Shown here: positions 24,266-33,092 of the stretch, piece after piece
How positions within the stretch are numbered: the first letter of the stretch is position 1
How the letters are laid out: each line of letters opens with the position of its first letter
Assembly: GCF_015709515.1 (NCBI RefSeq)
Contig: NZ_JADNQZ010000058.1
Span: forward strand, 372,001-436,000
Reading direction: 5' to 3'
Length of the DNA stretch: 64,000 nucleotides
DNA from: Methylocystis sp. H62
Lineage (GTDB): Bacteria; Pseudomonadota; Alphaproteobacteria; Rhizobiales; Beijerinckiaceae
Notes under the pieces: generated by a model
The model's input: only the letters and a program-made list of their open reading frames with translations
The model's database searches: none
Told to the model about the DNA's origin: nothing
Program-made: the position numbers and the translations under genes

Positions 24266-26509
24266 TTACGAGAAATTTTGCGGGTCGACGTCGATCTGAA
24301 CGCGCACGCCGCCTCGCTCCTTCGGTCCGGCCGCGAGCATGTCGCGCAGAAAAGCCTGCATGTCGGCGCTTCGCGGTCCTTTGGCCAGCAAGCGGAATCG
24401 GTAACGGCCGCGGATGAGCGCAATGGGCGCTTCCGCGGGACCAAGCAGCGCGATTTCATCCTGCTCGGGCCAGGCGCCGGGCGCAGCGACTCTGTAGCGC
24501 GGCGATGGCGGCAGTTCATGCGCCGTGCGCGCGAGGGCGCGCGCATGCGCTTCCGCCGTGGCTGCGTCCTTGGCGGAAACGATCAGCGCGGCGAGACGGC
24601 CGAAGGGCGGCAGTCCCGCCCGCTCGCGTATGGCGATCTCCTGTTCGTAGAACTTTTCCGCGTCTCCCGAGAGAAGCGCCGCGATCACCGGATGCGCCGG
24701 GTGAAACGTCTGGATCAGCGCGTGGCCGGGCTTGTCGCCGCGCCCGGCGCGCCCTGTGACCTGATTGAGCAGCTGAAATGTGCGCTCGGCGGCGCGCGGA
24801 TCGCCGCTGCCCAAGCCCAGATCCGCGTCGACGACGCCGACAAGCGTCAGATGCGGAAAATTGTGGCCTTTGGCGACGAGTTGGGTGCCGATGACGATGT
24901 CGAAGCTCCCCTTTGCGATCTCCTCCAGTTCGCGCCGCAGCCGATCGGCGCCGCCGGGAAAATCCGAGGAGAGGACGAGTATGCGCGCATCTGGAAAGAG
25001 CGTCGCCGCTTCTTCGGCGAGCCGCTCGACGCCCGGTCCGCAGGCCGCGAGCGAGTCCTCGGCGCCGCATTCAGGGCACGCGTGCGGACGACGCTCGATA
25101 TGGCCGCAATGATGGCACATCAGCGCACGCCGAAAGCGATGCTCGACGAGCCACGCGTCGCAATTTTCGCAGCGGAAGCGATGGCCGCATGTGCGGCAAA
25201 CCGTTAGCGGCGCATAGCCCCGCCGATTGAGAAAGAGCAGCGCCTGCTCGCCGCGCGCAATCGTTTCGCCGACCGCCAACGCCAGCCGGGGCGCGATCCA
25301 TCGGCCGCGCGGCGGGCCTTCCTTGCGCATGTCGATCGCTTCCAGCGTCGGCATCAGCCGCGCGCGCGCCCGGGAATCGAGTCGCAGATAACCGTACCGC
25401 CCGCGCATCGCGTTGACGCGGGTTTCGATGGAGGGCGTCGCCGAGGCGAGAACGATCGTGGCCTCCTCCATCCGCGCGCGCACGACCGCCATATCGCGCG
25501 CGTGATAGCTGACGCCGTCGTCTTGCTTGTAGGCGCCTTCATGCTCCTCATCGACGACGATCAGCCGCAGATCCGAAAAGGGCAGGAACAGCGCCGAGCG
25601 CGCGCCGACGACCACTCGGACTTCGCCCGTCGCGCAGCCGCGCCAGATGCGCGCGCGTTTGCGCGCCCCGACGCCGGAATGCCACTCGGCGGGCTTTTCG
25701 CCGAAACGGTCGGCAAAACGCTCAAGAAATTGAGTCGTGAGCGCGATTTCCGGCATCATGACGAGGGCCTGTCCGCCGGCCTCCAGCGCCTGGGCGATCG
25801 CCTCGAAATAGACCTCGGTTTTACCTGAGCCGGTGACGCCTTCGAGCAGAAAGGGCTTGAACGCCCGCGGTGAAAGCGACGCCTTCAGCGCATCGGCGGC
25901 GTCCTGCTGCGCGGGCTCCAAAGCGGGCGCGGCGAATAGAGGGTCGAGCGGCGGCGCGATCGGCTGCGGCGGCCCGGCGATCGCCTCCAGCGCGCCCTCG
26001 TCGACGAGCGCGTCGATGACGCCCAATGAGCAGGCGGCGGCTTCGGCAAGCGCTTTCTTGGCGAAAGCGACGCCGCCTTCCGCGGCTTTGAGGACGCGGG
26101 CGCGCGTCGGCGTCAATCGTTCCGGGACATTGCCCGTCGCGCGATAAAGAATACGCGGCGCCTCGGGCCCGGCGTCTTCGGCCGCGCGTGTGGCGAGCCG
26201 TAGCGCCATGCCGCGGGGGCTAAGCGTGTAGCGCGCGAGCCAGTCTATGAAGCCGCGCAGCTTTTGCGAAAGCGGCGGCCGGTCGAGACGGGCGCTGACC
26301 GTCTTGAGATTCCCCCCAGGGCCCGAGCCGCCGTCGATCGACCAGACGACGCCGTAAGCCTCCCGGCGCCCGAGCGGCGCCGTAACGCTGTCCCCGGGGG
26401 AAAGCTGCATCGCCGCCGGGGCGAGGTAGGAATAGGTCGAATCGACCGCGACGGGCGCCAAGATCTCGACGACTCGCGCTCTTTCGTCCTCGTCCTGCGC
26501 CGCGCTCAT
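24266..26509 (-). CDS. priA: Primosomal protein N' (replication restart helicase)
   Basis: 747 residues. PriA binds stalled or recombined forks and reloads DnaB. Domains: N-terminal 3'-DNA-end binding region (VAVDSTYSYLAP...PGDSVTAPLGRREAYGVV), SF2 helicase with Walker A GVTGSGKTEVYF near 225, VDEEHEG (DEEH box), GSATPS-type ASATPSIET, and a zinc-binding insert with CRTCGHRFRCENC and CHHCGH...CPECG (eight Cys), then IGTQLVAKGHNFPHLTLV and QVTGRAGRGDKPGHALIQT. Length is normal for the family. The gene is convergent with hrcA (42-bp gap). Confidence 0.98.
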   Translation of the reverse strand: MSAAQDEDERARVVEILAPVAVDSTYSYLAPAAMQLSPGDSVTAPLGRREAYGVVWSIDGGSGPGGNLKTVSARLDRPPLSQKLRGFIDWLARYTLSPRGMALRLATRAAEDAGPEAPRILYRATGNVPERLTPTRARVLKAAEGGVAFAKKALAEAAACSLGVIDALVDEGALEAIAGPPQPIAPPLDPLFAAPALEPAQQDAADALKASLSPRAFKPFLLEGVTGSGKTEVYFEAIAQALEAGGQALVMMPEIALTTQFLERFADRFGEKPAEWHSGVGARKRARIWRGCATGEVRVVVGARSALFLPFSDLRLIVVDEEHEGAYKQDDGVSYHARDMAVVRARMEEATIVLASATPSIETRVNAMRGRYGYLRLDSRARARLMPTLEAIDMRKEGPPRGRWIAPRLALAVGETIARGEQALLFLNRRGYAPLTVCRTCGHRFRCENCDAWLVEHRFRRALMCHHCGHIERRPHACPECGAEDSLAACGPGVERLAEEAATLFPDARILVLSSDFPGGADRLRRELEEIAKGSFDIVIGTQLVAKGHNFPHLTLVGVVDADLGLGSGDPRAAERTFQLLNQVTGRAGRGDKPGHALIQTFHPAHPVIAALLSGDAEKFYEQEIAIRERAGLPPFGRLAALIVSAKDAATAEAHARALARTAHELPPSPRYRVAAPGAWPEQDEIALLGPAEAPIALIRGRYRFRLLAKGPRSADMQAFLRDMLAAGPKERGGVRVQIDVDPQNFS

Positions 26510-26608
26510 GCCCAGGGCTTAATCCATTTCGGCTTCAGCGAAAAATTTTCTGGAACGAAGCGGCGTGCGACGGGGTTCGAGTATCTCAACGCCTCCACGG
26601 AGCCTTCG

Positions 26609-27100
26609 ATGGAAAAATTGTCGCGCATCGGTCTGTCAGCGCTTGTGACGGGAAGCGTCGCAAGCGTCATCTCCACCGCCGCCCTCGCCGCCCTCGCGAC
26701 GCTCGAAGGCAGGGGCGCGCTGGAGCCCACCAACGCCACCAGCCATTGGCTTTGGGGGCGCAAATCGCGCGGGCGGCGCGACGTCGACGCCGCACACACG
26801 GCGGTGGGCTACGCGACGCATCACGCATCGGCCGTCTTCTGGGCCTTGCCCTTCGAGGCCTGGCTCGCGGTTCAGCCGCCGCGCTCAACCTTCGAACTGA
26901 TCGGCGATGCGGCGATGATGTCGGGAATAGCCGCCACCGTCGATTATGGCGTCGCGCCCAAGCGAATCACGCCCGGTTGGGAGTTCGCCTTATCGAACCG
27001 CTCGATGGTCGCGGCCTTTGGCGCGTTGGCGGTCGGTCTGGCCTGCGGCGCGGCGGCGTCTCGTGCGCTTCTGGGCGGAGAAGAGCTAGAGCTAAGGTAG
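26609..27100 (+). CDS. Small conserved membrane protein of unknown function
   Basis: 163 residues from ATG 26609 (cGGAG upstream). Hydrophobic segments near residues 10-33 (LVTGSVASVISTAALAALATL), 65-85 (HASAVFWALPFEAWLA), 95-115 and 130-155 suggest about four membrane helices. A polar loop carries NATSHWLWGRKSRGRRDVDAAHTAVGYATHH with several His residues. The TSHWLWG and GYATHHASA patterns recur in a small inner-membrane family of alphaproteobacteria, whose function is not established. Convergent with ndh. Confidence 0.65.
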   Translation: MEKLSRIGLSALVTGSVASVISTAALAALATLEGRGALEPTNATSHWLWGRKSRGRRDVDAAHTAVGYATHHASAVFWALPFEAWLAVQPPRSTFELIGDAAMMSGIAATVDYGVAPKRITPGWEFALSNRSMVAAFGALAVGLACGAAASRALLGGEELELR

Positions 27101-27126
27101 CGACCCAGCCTCCCGTGGGCGCTGGC

Positions 27127-28383
27127 TTAGCGCGTAATCAGTCGCGAGCCGCGATTGCCCGTCAGATAGGTCGCGATCCAGCTGATCGCGACAAGGATGC
27201 GGCTGCGCAAATTCACCAGAAAATAAATGTGCACGACGCTCCAGAAGAGCCAACCCGGAAAGCCGGTCAGCTCCAGTCGGCCGAGTTTGACGATCGCAGA
27301 GTTGCGGCCGATCGTCGCCAAATTGCCGTAGTCCCGGTAGCGGAAGGGTTTACGCGGCGAGCGCCCTTTCAGACGGAGTCGGATGGCGCGTCCGGCGTAT
27401 TTTCCCATTTGCTTGGCGGAAGCGGCGAGCGCCGGAACCGGCGCGCCATCAGGACCGGTCAGGAGAGCGAGATCTCCAATCGCATAGACGTCGGGAAGGG
27501 CGGGAACCGTCAGGTCTTCGCACACCGGAATGCGTCCGGCGCTATCGCTTTCAACGCCCAGCCAGTTCGCCGCGGGCGACGCCCGCACGCCAGCCGCCCA
27601 GAGAATCACGCCGGCGGGAATCTCATTTTCTCCAGCGACGAGTCGGTCCTCGAAGATCTGGTCGACGGGCATGTCCGTGCGCACGTCGACGCCCTTTGCT
27701 TCGAGCGCATCGCGCGCGTAGTCCGAAAGCCGTTCGGGAAAGCTTGCAAGAATGCGGGGCCCCGCCTCGAGCAAAATGATGCGCGCGTTCCGTGGATCGG
27801 CGCGGCGAAACTCCGGCGGAAGCGTTCGCCGGGCGAGTTCGGAAATTGCGCCGGCGAGTTCGACTCCTGTCGGACCGCCCCCGACGATGATGATGGTGAG
27901 CAATCTCTCGCGCTCGACCGGATCGACGCTCACTTCAGCGCGTTCGAAGGCGAGAAGCAGCCGGCGGCGGATGAGCGTCGCGTCTGAGATGGATTTCAGC
28001 CCCGGCGCCAAACCTGCCCAGTTGTGACCGAAGTAGGAGTGGGTGGCCCCTGTCGCGACGACGAGGCAGTCATAGCCGATCTCGCATTTGTCGGTCTTCA
28101 CGACTTTTCGGGCGACGTCGACGCTCTCAACCGTGAGCATCAGCACGGTCACTTCCTTTTGGCGGCGCACGATGTGGCGTATCGGCCAGGCGACGTCAGG
28201 CGATGCAAGGGCCGCCGTCGCGACCTGATAGAGCAGGGGCTGGAAGCAATGATGATTGTTGCTGTCGAGAATGAAGATGCGCGCTCCGGCGCCAGCAAGC
28301 GCCTGCGCAGCCGCAATCCCGGCGAAGCCGCCGCCGATGATGACGACGCGAGGTTTGGGCTCGGAGGCGCTGCTGTGCTGCAT
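27127..28383 (-). CDS. ndh: Type II NADH dehydrogenase (NDH-2)
   Basis: 418 residues. Single-subunit membrane-surface flavoprotein passing electrons from NADH to quinone without pumping protons. Two Rossmann motifs: FAD-binding VVIIGGGFAGIAAAQAL at 13-29, NADH-binding IIIVGGGPTGVELAGAI near 165. Quinone-site and FAD blocks: FQPLLYQVATAALASPDVAWPIR, ILWAAGVRASP, VYAIGDLALL and AASAKQMGKYAGRAI. The C-terminal LTGFPGWLFWSVVHIYFLVNLRSRI is the amphipathic/hydrophobic membrane anchor of this family. The neighbouring minus-strand gene encodes an SmbP-like protein; co-transcription is not evident (about 270-bp gap). Confidence 0.93.
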   Translation of the reverse strand: MQHSSASEPKPRVVIIGGGFAGIAAAQALAGAGARIFILDSNNHHCFQPLLYQVATAALASPDVAWPIRHIVRRQKEVTVLMLTVESVDVARKVVKTDKCEIGYDCLVVATGATHSYFGHNWAGLAPGLKSISDATLIRRRLLLAFERAEVSVDPVERERLLTIIIVGGGPTGVELAGAISELARRTLPPEFRRADPRNARIILLEAGPRILASFPERLSDYARDALEAKGVDVRTDMPVDQIFEDRLVAGENEIPAGVILWAAGVRASPAANWLGVESDSAGRIPVCEDLTVPALPDVYAIGDLALLTGPDGAPVPALAASAKQMGKYAGRAIRLRLKGRSPRKPFRYRDYGNLATIGRNSAIVKLGRLELTGFPGWLFWSVVHIYFLVNLRSRILVAISWIATYLTGNRGSRLITR

Positions 28384-28651
28384 AATGAACCGTCCCCGGC
28401 AGGCGAGTCGTCAATTGGGCAGCCCGCCCATCGCGACTCAAGATTTAAGCCATCAAAGGCGCCAAGGTTCCAGCCTCCGCGACGCCGTCTCGCCGCCATC
28501 CGAGGCAAAGCAACAAACTCAAACGGCGCAGGGCTTGACGCGAGTGCGGTCTCAACCCGGATGGAAAAATGATCAGCGGTATGGATCGAGAAGCGTACGC
28601 TTCAGCTTGGGAGAGCCGCGACGCGCAGCATGCGCATCGCGGCCCATCGCA

Positions 28652-29014
28652 TTATTGATTTGCCGCCTTCAAATGAATGAGCGCGGTTTCGGCATGACGG
28701 ACGCCTTTGTCAATCCGACTGGCGTGGTGGGTGCGCTTGGCCGTCTTGAGCGCTTGGCTGAGATGCTTCATCGCCGTCTTGATGTGGCCCTTGGGGTCTT
28801 CCCCGCTGGCCGCCTTGGCGTGATCCCAAGCGTTATGCGCATGCTCGGCGAAGGAGGAGGCGTTATGCTGCTTGCCTTCCTTGATCGCCTCATTGGTCTC
28901 CTCGATCGCCTGAGTCAGATGCTCGCTATCGCTTCGCGCCAACGCCATATGCGGCGTCACGAGAAAAGCGGTCGCGACGGCTAAAGCGGCGAAAATCGAA
29001 CGACGTGACAGCAT
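28652..29014 (-). CDS. SmbP-like small periplasmic metal-binding protein
   Basis: 120 residues. A signal peptide (RRSIFAALAVATAFLVTP, cleavage after MALA at about 26) precedes a helical, His-rich mature part with a repeated heptad-like design: HLTQAIEETNEAIKEGK, HAHNAWDHAKAASG, HIKTAMKHLSQALKTAK and RHAETALIHLKAAN. This strongly resembles SmbP of Nitrosomonas europaea, a four-helix bundle that binds several Cu(II) or other divalent ions. About ten His residues lie mostly on one helix face spacing. GGGAG precedes the ATG at 29014. Metal specificity is not readable, but a copper role would fit the operon at 1.3-3.4 kb. Confidence 0.8.
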   Translation of the reverse strand: MLSRRSIFAALAVATAFLVTPHMALARSDSEHLTQAIEETNEAIKEGKQHNASSFAEHAHNAWDHAKAASGEDPKGHIKTAMKHLSQALKTAKRTHHASRIDKGVRHAETALIHLKAANQ

Positions 29015-29176
29015 TAATATTCTCCCTTATCGCACTTCTCTTTGATCTCGGCCCGGCGCCCCTCAGCATTAGCCAAGGCGAAGAACCAATTAAGAGATGG
29101 CGACTATTGCTTAGCTATCCAAGGCGACGTTTTGACGCCGTTCTTGCATTCCGTCGCGAGGGCGCCTATCCCTCAA

Positions 29177-29562
<386 letters not shown>

Positions 29563-29905
29563 TAATCAGTGGAATTTCATAGAGGAGATAAGCGGTCGAG
29601 ATAGATTTCGCGAAAAAGCGGCGTCGGCCGGATCAGAAAGCTTCGCGTCATTCTGCTTGCGCCGCCATGAGGCCGCCAAATTCGCGCCACCGTAAACGCT
29701 CCCTTAACGATAAAAAAGCCTAATAAGACCGGTTGCCGAATTCGGCGCGTGGCGACCAGCCTGCTTCCGACGCCTCGCGGGTTTCATGTCGATCCAGACC
29801 GCCCAGCCGCAATTGAGTCGTCTCGACGAGCCAGAACTCGCCGGACGCACAGCGTCGCGCCGCCGATCCTCTCGCGCCGCGCGCCGCCTGGTGAGGAGCA
29901 TGATT
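29563..29905. other. Intergenic region between rnpB and rsmH, no mraZ
   Basis: About 340 bp. mraZ, which usually precedes rsmH, is not seen in any frame. An AT-richer stretch at 29695-29730 (cgctcccttaacgataaaaaagcc) is the likeliest promoter region for the dcw cluster. The open frame of rsmH extends upstream from 29906 to 29786 but does not look like the conserved protein. Confidence 0.55.
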
Positions 29906-30907
29906 ATGACGTCGGCGCCGCATATTCCGGTGCTGCGCGAGGAGGCGATCGCCGCCCTCGGCGTCCATCGCGGCGGCCGCTATATCGACGCCACCTTCGG
30001 CGCCGGCGGTTATACCCGCGCCATCATGGCGCAGCCGGAAACGCGCGTGCTTGCCTTCGACCGCGATCAGACCGCCGTTAAAGCCGGTCAGCCGCTTGTC
30101 GACGAGATGCGCGGACGCTTGACGCTCGTTGACGCGCGCTTTTCTCAACTCGAGGATGTTGCGCGCGCGCAAGGCTTTGCGCCGCTTGACGGCGTCGTCT
30201 TCGACATCGGCGTCTCGTCGATGCAGTTCGACCAAGCCGCGCGCGGCTTTTCCTTCCGCGCCGAGGGCCCGCTCGATATGCGCATGGAGGGGCGTGGGCG
30301 CAGCGCCGCCGACATCGTCAATGAAGCGGATGCGGAGACGCTCGCGGACATCTTGTATTTCTATGGCGAGGAGCGCGCCGCGCGGCGCATCGCCCGCGCC
30401 ATCGTCCACGACCGTGAGATCGCGCCTTTTCAAACGACAAGAGCGCTGGCCGAAATGATCGCGCGCGTCGCTCCCAATCGCGCCAGCGACATTCATCCGG
30501 CGACCAAAAGCTTTCAGGCGCTGCGCATCGCCGTCAACGACGAGCTTCAGGAATTGCTGAAGGGGCTGCTCGGCGCTGAACGCCTTCTCGCCGCAGGCGG
30601 TCGGCTCGTCGTCGTGACGTTCCATTCGCTTGAGGATCGCATCGTCAAACAGTTTCTCGCCGAACGCTGTGGTCGCGGCGAAACCGGTTCCCGCCGTCTG
30701 CCGGGCGAACCCGCGCCGCCGCAGCCAAGTTTCGTTTGCGAAGGTCGCCAACCGGTGACGCCGACGCCCGCCGAGACGGCGGCCAATCCGCGCGCGCGTT
30801 CGGCCAAACTGCGCTACGCGACGCGCACGGCGGCGGCGCCGTATCCGCTCGACGAAAGGCTCGCGCGTCTCGCTCGCCTGCCCGATCGCGACAAGGGAAA
30901 AGCCTGA
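29906..30907 (+). CDS. rsmH: 16S rRNA m4C1402 methyltransferase
   Basis: 333 residues from ATG 29906, chosen because GAGGAG ends 7 nt upstream and the protein then begins MTSAPHIPVLREEAI, the standard start. SAM-binding motif YIDATFGAGGYTRAIM near 26, VFDIGVSSMQFDQAARGFSF near 100, the KSFQALRIAVNDELQEL block and VVVTFHSLEDRIVKQF near 235. It methylates N4 of C1402 in 16S rRNA. First gene of the dcw cluster; its TGA overlaps the ftsL ATG by one base. Confidence 0.97.
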   Translation: MTSAPHIPVLREEAIAALGVHRGGRYIDATFGAGGYTRAIMAQPETRVLAFDRDQTAVKAGQPLVDEMRGRLTLVDARFSQLEDVARAQGFAPLDGVVFDIGVSSMQFDQAARGFSFRAEGPLDMRMEGRGRSAADIVNEADAETLADILYFYGEERAARRIARAIVHDREIAPFQTTRALAEMIARVAPNRASDIHPATKSFQALRIAVNDELQELLKGLLGAERLLAAGGRLVVVTFHSLEDRIVKQFLAERCGRGETGSRRLPGEPAPPQPSFVCEGRQPVTPTPAETAANPRARSAKLRYATRTAAAPYPLDERLARLARLPDRDKGKA

Positions 30908-31320
30908 TGCTGCGGCTCCTCAATATACTTGCGGTTCTGGTGCTCGTCGGTTCGGCGGTTTACGCCTATTCGATCAAATATCAGACGAGCTATCGCGCCG
31001 AGCAGATCGCAAAGACCAAGATCGAGATCAGGCAGGAGCGCGATGCGATTGCGGTGCTGCGCGCCGAATGGGCCTATATGACCCGACCGGAGCGCATTCA
31101 GCAGCTCGCCGACGCTTATCTGCCCGGCATGAAACAGCTTGAAGCGACCCAGATCGTCGCCGCGCAATCGCTTCCCGAGAGATCGCCGCGTATCGACTCC
31201 ATCGGCAATAAGCTTGACGCGCTCGGATTGAGCATGCCAGCGACGCCACCCGTCCCCGGCAGCGCGCCGACGACCACGCCCAAAGCGCAGGGACAAAGCC
31301 AAGAGCGACGCAAGCCATGA
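30907..31320 (+). CDS. ftsL: Cell division protein FtsL
   Basis: 137 residues. Bitopic inner-membrane protein: short cytosolic start (MLRLLN), one membrane helix (ILAVLVLVGSAVYAYSI, 7-23), then a periplasmic coiled coil with RAEQIAKTKIEIRQERDAIAVLRAEWAYMTRPERIQQLADAYL. FtsL joins FtsB and FtsQ to activate FtsWI. The C-terminal tail is Pro/Thr-rich. The gene is placed between rsmH and ftsI as expected, and its end overlaps ftsI by 4 bp (ATGA). Confidence 0.92.
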   Translation: MLRLLNILAVLVLVGSAVYAYSIKYQTSYRAEQIAKTKIEIRQERDAIAVLRAEWAYMTRPERIQQLADAYLPGMKQLEATQIVAAQSLPERSPRIDSIGNKLDALGLSMPATPPVPGSAPTTTPKAQGQSQERRKP

Positions 31321-33092
31321 CGCAGACGATGCGCGACACGCAACCTTCGCCGCCGCCGAGCGGCAGAATTCGCGCGTTTCTGCGCGCCCTGTTTTCGACG
31401 AGTCTTGCGCTGAGCGCGTCGCGCATGCGGCTCGCGGCGCTGGTTTTTCTCGTGCTCTACGCGGTGATTTCGATCAAGCTCGTCTATCTCGCATTTAAGC
31501 CGGAGGCGGCGACGTCGCGGCGCGCCGCGGCGGAGGCGGTCGCGGCGTCCCGCCCGGACATCATCGATCGCAACGGCGAGGCGCTCGCAAGCGACGTCAA
31601 GGTGATGTCGGTGTTCGCCGAGCCGCGCCGCATCATCGACAAGGACGAAGCGACCGAGCTGTTGACCGCGGTTTTGCCTGGCCTCGACGCCCGCGAATTG
31701 CGAGAGCGGCTCGGCTCCAAGAAGGGCTTCGTTTGGGTGAAGCGCGAGGTGACGTCGCATCAGCGCGACGAAGTCTTCCATCTCGGACTGCCGGGCGTCG
31801 GACTGATCGCCGAAAATAAGCGCGTTTATCCCAACGGACCGATCGGCGCGCATGTGCTCGGCTTCGCCAATGTGGACAATCAGGGCATCGCCGGCATCGA
31901 AAAATACATCGACGGGCAGGGTCTCGCCGATTTGCACGGCGCCGGCTTCGGCGTAACGCCCGAGGAACTCAAACCCGTGTCGCTTTCGCTCGACATTCGG
32001 GCCACGCATGCGTTGCGCGACGAACTCGAAAAGGGCGTCGTTCATTTCAAAGCGAAGGCAGGCGCCGCGGCGATCTTGGACGTTAACACCGGAGAGGTGA
32101 TCGCGCTCGCGTCGCTTCCCGACTACGATCCGAACAAGCCGACGGAAGCGCTCGATCCGATCCACATCAACCGCATGAGCGTCGGCGTCTATGAGATGGG
32201 CTCGACCTTCAAGGCGCTGACCATCGCGATGGCGCTCGACTCCGGCAAGGTCAATCTGAATTCACGGCTCGACGCGCGCGGGGTGCTCTCTTTCGGGCGC
32301 TTCAAGATCCATGACTATCACGCGCAAAATCGCGCGCTCACGCTGCCAGAGGTCTTCACCTATTCCTCCAATGTCGGCACCGCGCGTATGGCGATGGGGC
32401 AGGGCGTCGAGCGGCACAAGGCGTTCTTGCGCAAGATGGGCCAGCTCACGCGCATGCGCACCGAACTGCCGGAAAGCGCCGAACCCATCGTGCCGAAAAA
32501 CTGGGGCGAGTTGAACACCATGACCATCGCCTTCGGGCATGGCCTCGCAGTGGCGCCGCTCCAGGCGATGATGGCCGTCGGCGCGCTGATGAATGGCGGC
32601 TATCTGATCACGCCGACCTTCATCAAGCGCAGTGAGGAGGAAGCGAAGTCGGGCGCCGAACGCGTCGTGAAGCCGGAGACGAGCGAGGCGATGCGTTATC
32701 TCATGCGCCTCAACGCCGAAATCGGCACGGCGCGGAAGGTGAACGTCCCCGGCTATTACGTCGGCGGCAAAACCGGCACCGCGGAAAAGGTCGTCAACGG
32801 CCATTATTCCAAGAGCAAGCTGTTTAACACTTTCATGGCCGTCGCGCCGTCGGACAAGCCGAAATACCTGTTCCTGACCATCATGGACGAACCGCAGGGA
32901 CTGCCGGAAACCGGCGGCTACGCCACGGCGGCCTATAACGCCGGTCATGTAACGGGCGAGATCATCGAGCGCGTCGGTCCGATTCTCGGCCTCGCGCCGC
33001 GTTTCGAGCCGCCGCACCAGCCTTTCCCTCTCCTCGCCAAATTGGGTTATGGCTATGCCAATGTTCCGGCCCGCGGCGGCGGAGGGCATTGA
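31317..33092 (+). CDS. ftsI: Septal peptidoglycan transpeptidase FtsI (PBP3)
   Basis: 591 residues. One membrane helix near 40-60 (RLAALVFLVLYAVISIKLVYLAF), a pedestal/dimerisation domain containing RPDIIDRNGEALA, and a C-terminal class B transpeptidase domain. Active-site motifs: GSTFK (Ser of SxxK, near 300), SSN near 347 and KTGT near 483. It crosslinks septal peptidoglycan and works with FtsW. Overlaps ftsL by 4 bp and murE by 1 bp. The C-terminus is Gly-rich (ARGGGGH). Confidence 0.97.
   Translation: MTQTMRDTQPSPPPSGRIRAFLRALFSTSLALSASRMRLAALVFLVLYAVISIKLVYLAFKPEAATSRRAAAEAVAASRPDIIDRNGEALASDVKVMSVFAEPRRIIDKDEATELLTAVLPGLDARELRERLGSKKGFVWVKREVTSHQRDEVFHLGLPGVGLIAENKRVYPNGPIGAHVLGFANVDNQGIAGIEKYIDGQGLADLHGAGFGVTPEELKPVSLSLDIRATHALRDELEKGVVHFKAKAGAAAILDVNTGEVIALASLPDYDPNKPTEALDPIHINRMSVGVYEMGSTFKALTIAMALDSGKVNLNSRLDARGVLSFGRFKIHDYHAQNRALTLPEVFTYSSNVGTARMAMGQGVERHKAFLRKMGQLTRMRTELPESAEPIVPKNWGELNTMTIAFGHGLAVAPLQAMMAVGALMNGGYLITPTFIKRSEEEAKSGAERVVKPETSEAMRYLMRLNAEIGTARKVNVPGYYVGGKTGTAEKVVNGHYSKSKLFNTFMAVAPSDKPKYLFLTIMDEPQGLPETGGYATAAYNAGHVTGEIIERVGPILGLAPRFEPPHQPFPLLAKLGYGYANVPARGGGGH

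Noticed and set aside
24278-25207. 309-codon ORF antisense to priA
   Set aside because: Shadow frame within priA, no domain visible.
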